DNA of 64,000 nt, taken from positions 868,001-932,000 of the forward strand of contig CAVTWY010000004.1 of NCBI GenBank assembly GCA_963738575.1. The letters are read 5' to 3'. The stretch's first letter is position 1; every line of letters begins with the position of its first letter. This DNA is from CAVTWY01 sp963738575. Its GTDB lineage: Bacteria > Pseudomonadota > Gammaproteobacteria > Burkholderiales > Burkholderiaceae_C. The translations under genes and the position numbers were made by a program. The notes beneath the pieces are model-generated. The model ran no database searches. It saw only the letters and a list, made by a program, of their open reading frames with translations, and was not told where the DNA came from. Shown here piece after piece: positions 62,833-64,000 of this stretch.

Positions 62833-63852
62833 GTGATTCTTCGTCATGCCTTCGAGCCCTTGGACAATGCCCGCTTGGCGAGGCTGTGCGGGGCGTTGGA
62901 TGAAAATCTGCGAACCCTAGAAGCCACCTTCAATGTGGTGGTCAAGCGGCGCCAAGGAAGCTTTTCGGTCGATGGCCGCAAGACAGACGCCGAGCGTGCG
63001 CTGTTGGCCTTGATGCAATTGCACGAGCGTGCCGCCCTTCGTGCTTTGGCGCCCGAGACGGTCCACCTGATCGTGACCGACGTTGCCAGTGGTGGGGGAA
63101 CAACCGTGCAAGCAAGGGCAACCAAATCGCTCCTGCGTGGGGTGGCCGCCCCGGCAGCCACAGAGGGCGAGGCTGAGCCGGTGCTGCACACCCGCCGCAG
63201 CGATTTGCAGGCGCGCACACCCAACCAGCGTGCCTACCTGCGCCAGATGCTGGCAAACGACATCACCTTTGGCATCGGCCCGGCCGGCACGGGCAAAACC
63301 TTCTTGGCGGTGGCATGCGCTGTGGACGCGTTGGAGCGCAATCAGGTGCAGCGCATTGTGTTGACCAGGCCCGCAGTCGAAGCGGGTGAAAGGTTGGGTT
63401 TTTTACCTGGCGACCTGGCCCAAAAAGTGGACCCGTACTTGCGTCCGCTTTACGACGCCCTTTACGATCTGATGGGGTTTGACCAAGTCACCCGCGCCTT
63501 TGACCGCGGCGTGATCGAGGTCGCGCCGCTGGCTTTCATGCGCGGGCGCACGTTGAACCAAGCGTTTGTGATTCTTGACGAAGCGCAGAACACCACACAC
63601 GAGCAAATGAAGATGTTCCTGACGCGCATCGGTTTTGGGGCCAAGGCGGTCGTCAACGGCGACACCAGCCAAGTTGACTTGCCCAAAAGCGTGGCAAGCG
63701 GCCTGATTGAAGCCGAGCGTGTGTTGGCCAAGGTCAAGGGCATTGCGATCACGCGCTTCACGGCCGACGACGTGGTGCGTCACCCTCTGGTGGCGCGCAT
63801 CGTCGAAGCCTATGAGCGCGAAAGCGAACGCAACCAGCGCTCGCATGACTGA
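62833..63852 (+). CDS. phoH: PhoH-family ATPase
   Basis: A 339-residue PhoH/PhoL protein. It starts at the GTG at 62833, reading VILRHAFEPLDNARLARLCG, the usual start in Burkholderiales; the longer frame from 62719 runs into the sensor gene's promoter. An N-terminal KH-like region precedes the ATPase: Walker A GPAGTGKTF (around 154), LTRPAVEAGERLGFLPGD, Walker B FVILDEAQNTT and NGDTSQVDLP. It overlaps ybeY by eight bases, a common pair in ribosome quality control and rRNA maturation. Confidence 0.95.
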   Translation: MILRHAFEPLDNARLARLCGALDENLRTLEATFNVVVKRRQGSFSVDGRKTDAERALLALMQLHERAALRALAPETVHLIVTDVASGGGTTVQARATKSLLRGVAAPAATEGEAEPVLHTRRSDLQARTPNQRAYLRQMLANDITFGIGPAGTGKTFLAVACAVDALERNQVQRIVLTRPAVEAGERLGFLPGDLAQKVDPYLRPLYDALYDLMGFDQVTRAFDRGVIEVAPLAFMRGRTLNQAFVILDEAQNTTHEQMKMFLTRIGFGAKAVVNGDTSQVDLPKSVASGLIEAERVLAKVKGIAITRFTADDVVRHPLVARIVEAYERESERNQRSHD

Positions 63853-64000
63853 GGCACAGCGTGTCCCACGTCGACACGGGTTGGTGCTGTCACTGCAACA
63901 GCCCGACGGACAGCACCGCGCCCATTTGCCCCGCAGACACGTGCTTCGTTGGGTGCACGCGGCGCTTGAGCGTGACGCTCAAATCACGATTCGCGTTGTG
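63845..64000 (+). CDS. ybeY: Endoribonuclease YbeY, N-terminal part (3' end outside window)
   Basis: The ATG at 63845 opens a frame of 52 codons to the window edge, overlapping the phoH stop. The visible part (LVLSLQQPDG, HLPRRHVLRWVHAAL, ERDAQITIRVV) matches the start of YbeY; the His-rich metal site that defines the family lies beyond the edge. The call rests on this match and the conserved phoH-ybeY order. Confidence 0.8.
   Translation, partial: MTEAQRVPRRHGLVLSLQQPDGQHRAHLPRRHVLRWVHAALERDAQITIRVV

Overview
The window looks like the chromosome of a betaproteobacterium of the order Burkholderiales, most likely a Comamonadaceae relative. The reasons are high GC, three Bug-type tripartite tricarboxylate transporter (TTT) receptors, a phoH-ybeY pair with a Burkholderiales-type PhoH N-terminus, a DUF1840 gene, a PEP-CTERM protein, and a PuuD-type urate hydroxylase with a fused cytochrome c. 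All calls come from reading the sequence and translations by eye; no database search was run.

Layout. 0-2.6 kb: a phospholipid operon (VTT membrane protein end, CDP-alcohol phosphatidyltransferase, PlsC-like acyltransferase, CdsA-like cytidylyltransferase). 2.6-6.3 kb: an AbiEii-type toxin-antitoxin pair, a lipoprotein with a 2-keto-4-pentenoate hydratase fold, and a DUF4143 ATPase. 6.3-11 kb: fhs, a PEP-CTERM protein, an SDR oxidoreductase and a CsgG-like secreted protein. 11.2-20.2 kb: a LysR regulator and a divergent, tightly packed operon. It encodes a complete second succinate dehydrogenase/fumarate reductase complex (B, C and D early, A last), a two-subunit class I fumarase, an iron alcohol dehydrogenase and two unrelated orphan periplasmic receptors. 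Its codon use (CTG over TTG) differs from the flanks. This is the best candidate for an undescribed system. 20.2-25.9 kb: a frameshifted PstS-like gene with an unusual coiled-coil membrane partner, two orphan Bug receptors, and DUF924 and VOC genes. 26-30.4 kb: a complete sugar ABC transporter.

30.4-36.8 kb is a decayed accessory zone: a broken fatty acid desaturase, a broken SRPBCC membrane protein, a broken PaeR7I/XhoI-type restriction-modification pair, a damaged XRE regulator and one intact unknown membrane-anchored protein. Base composition drops toward its distal end. 36.8-43.2 kb: an aldehyde dehydrogenase with a complete branched-chain-type (Liv) ABC transporter. 43.3-49.8 kb: purine catabolism (xdhC, xdhB, xdhA, hydroxyisourate hydrolase, puuD), divergent from a NitT/TauT-type ABC transporter (50.1-52.8 kb) that may feed it. 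52.8-57.7 kb: a methyltransferase, a frameshifted saccharopine dehydrogenase divergent from an Lrp/AsnC regulator, DUF1840, a histidine phosphatase and a sterol-desaturase-family protein. 57.7-64 kb: housekeeping genes (ruvB and ruvA split by a PCuAC copper chaperone gene, a NarL-type two-component system, phoH, start of ybeY).

No rRNA, tRNA, CRISPR array, intact insertion sequence or replication origin was recognised.
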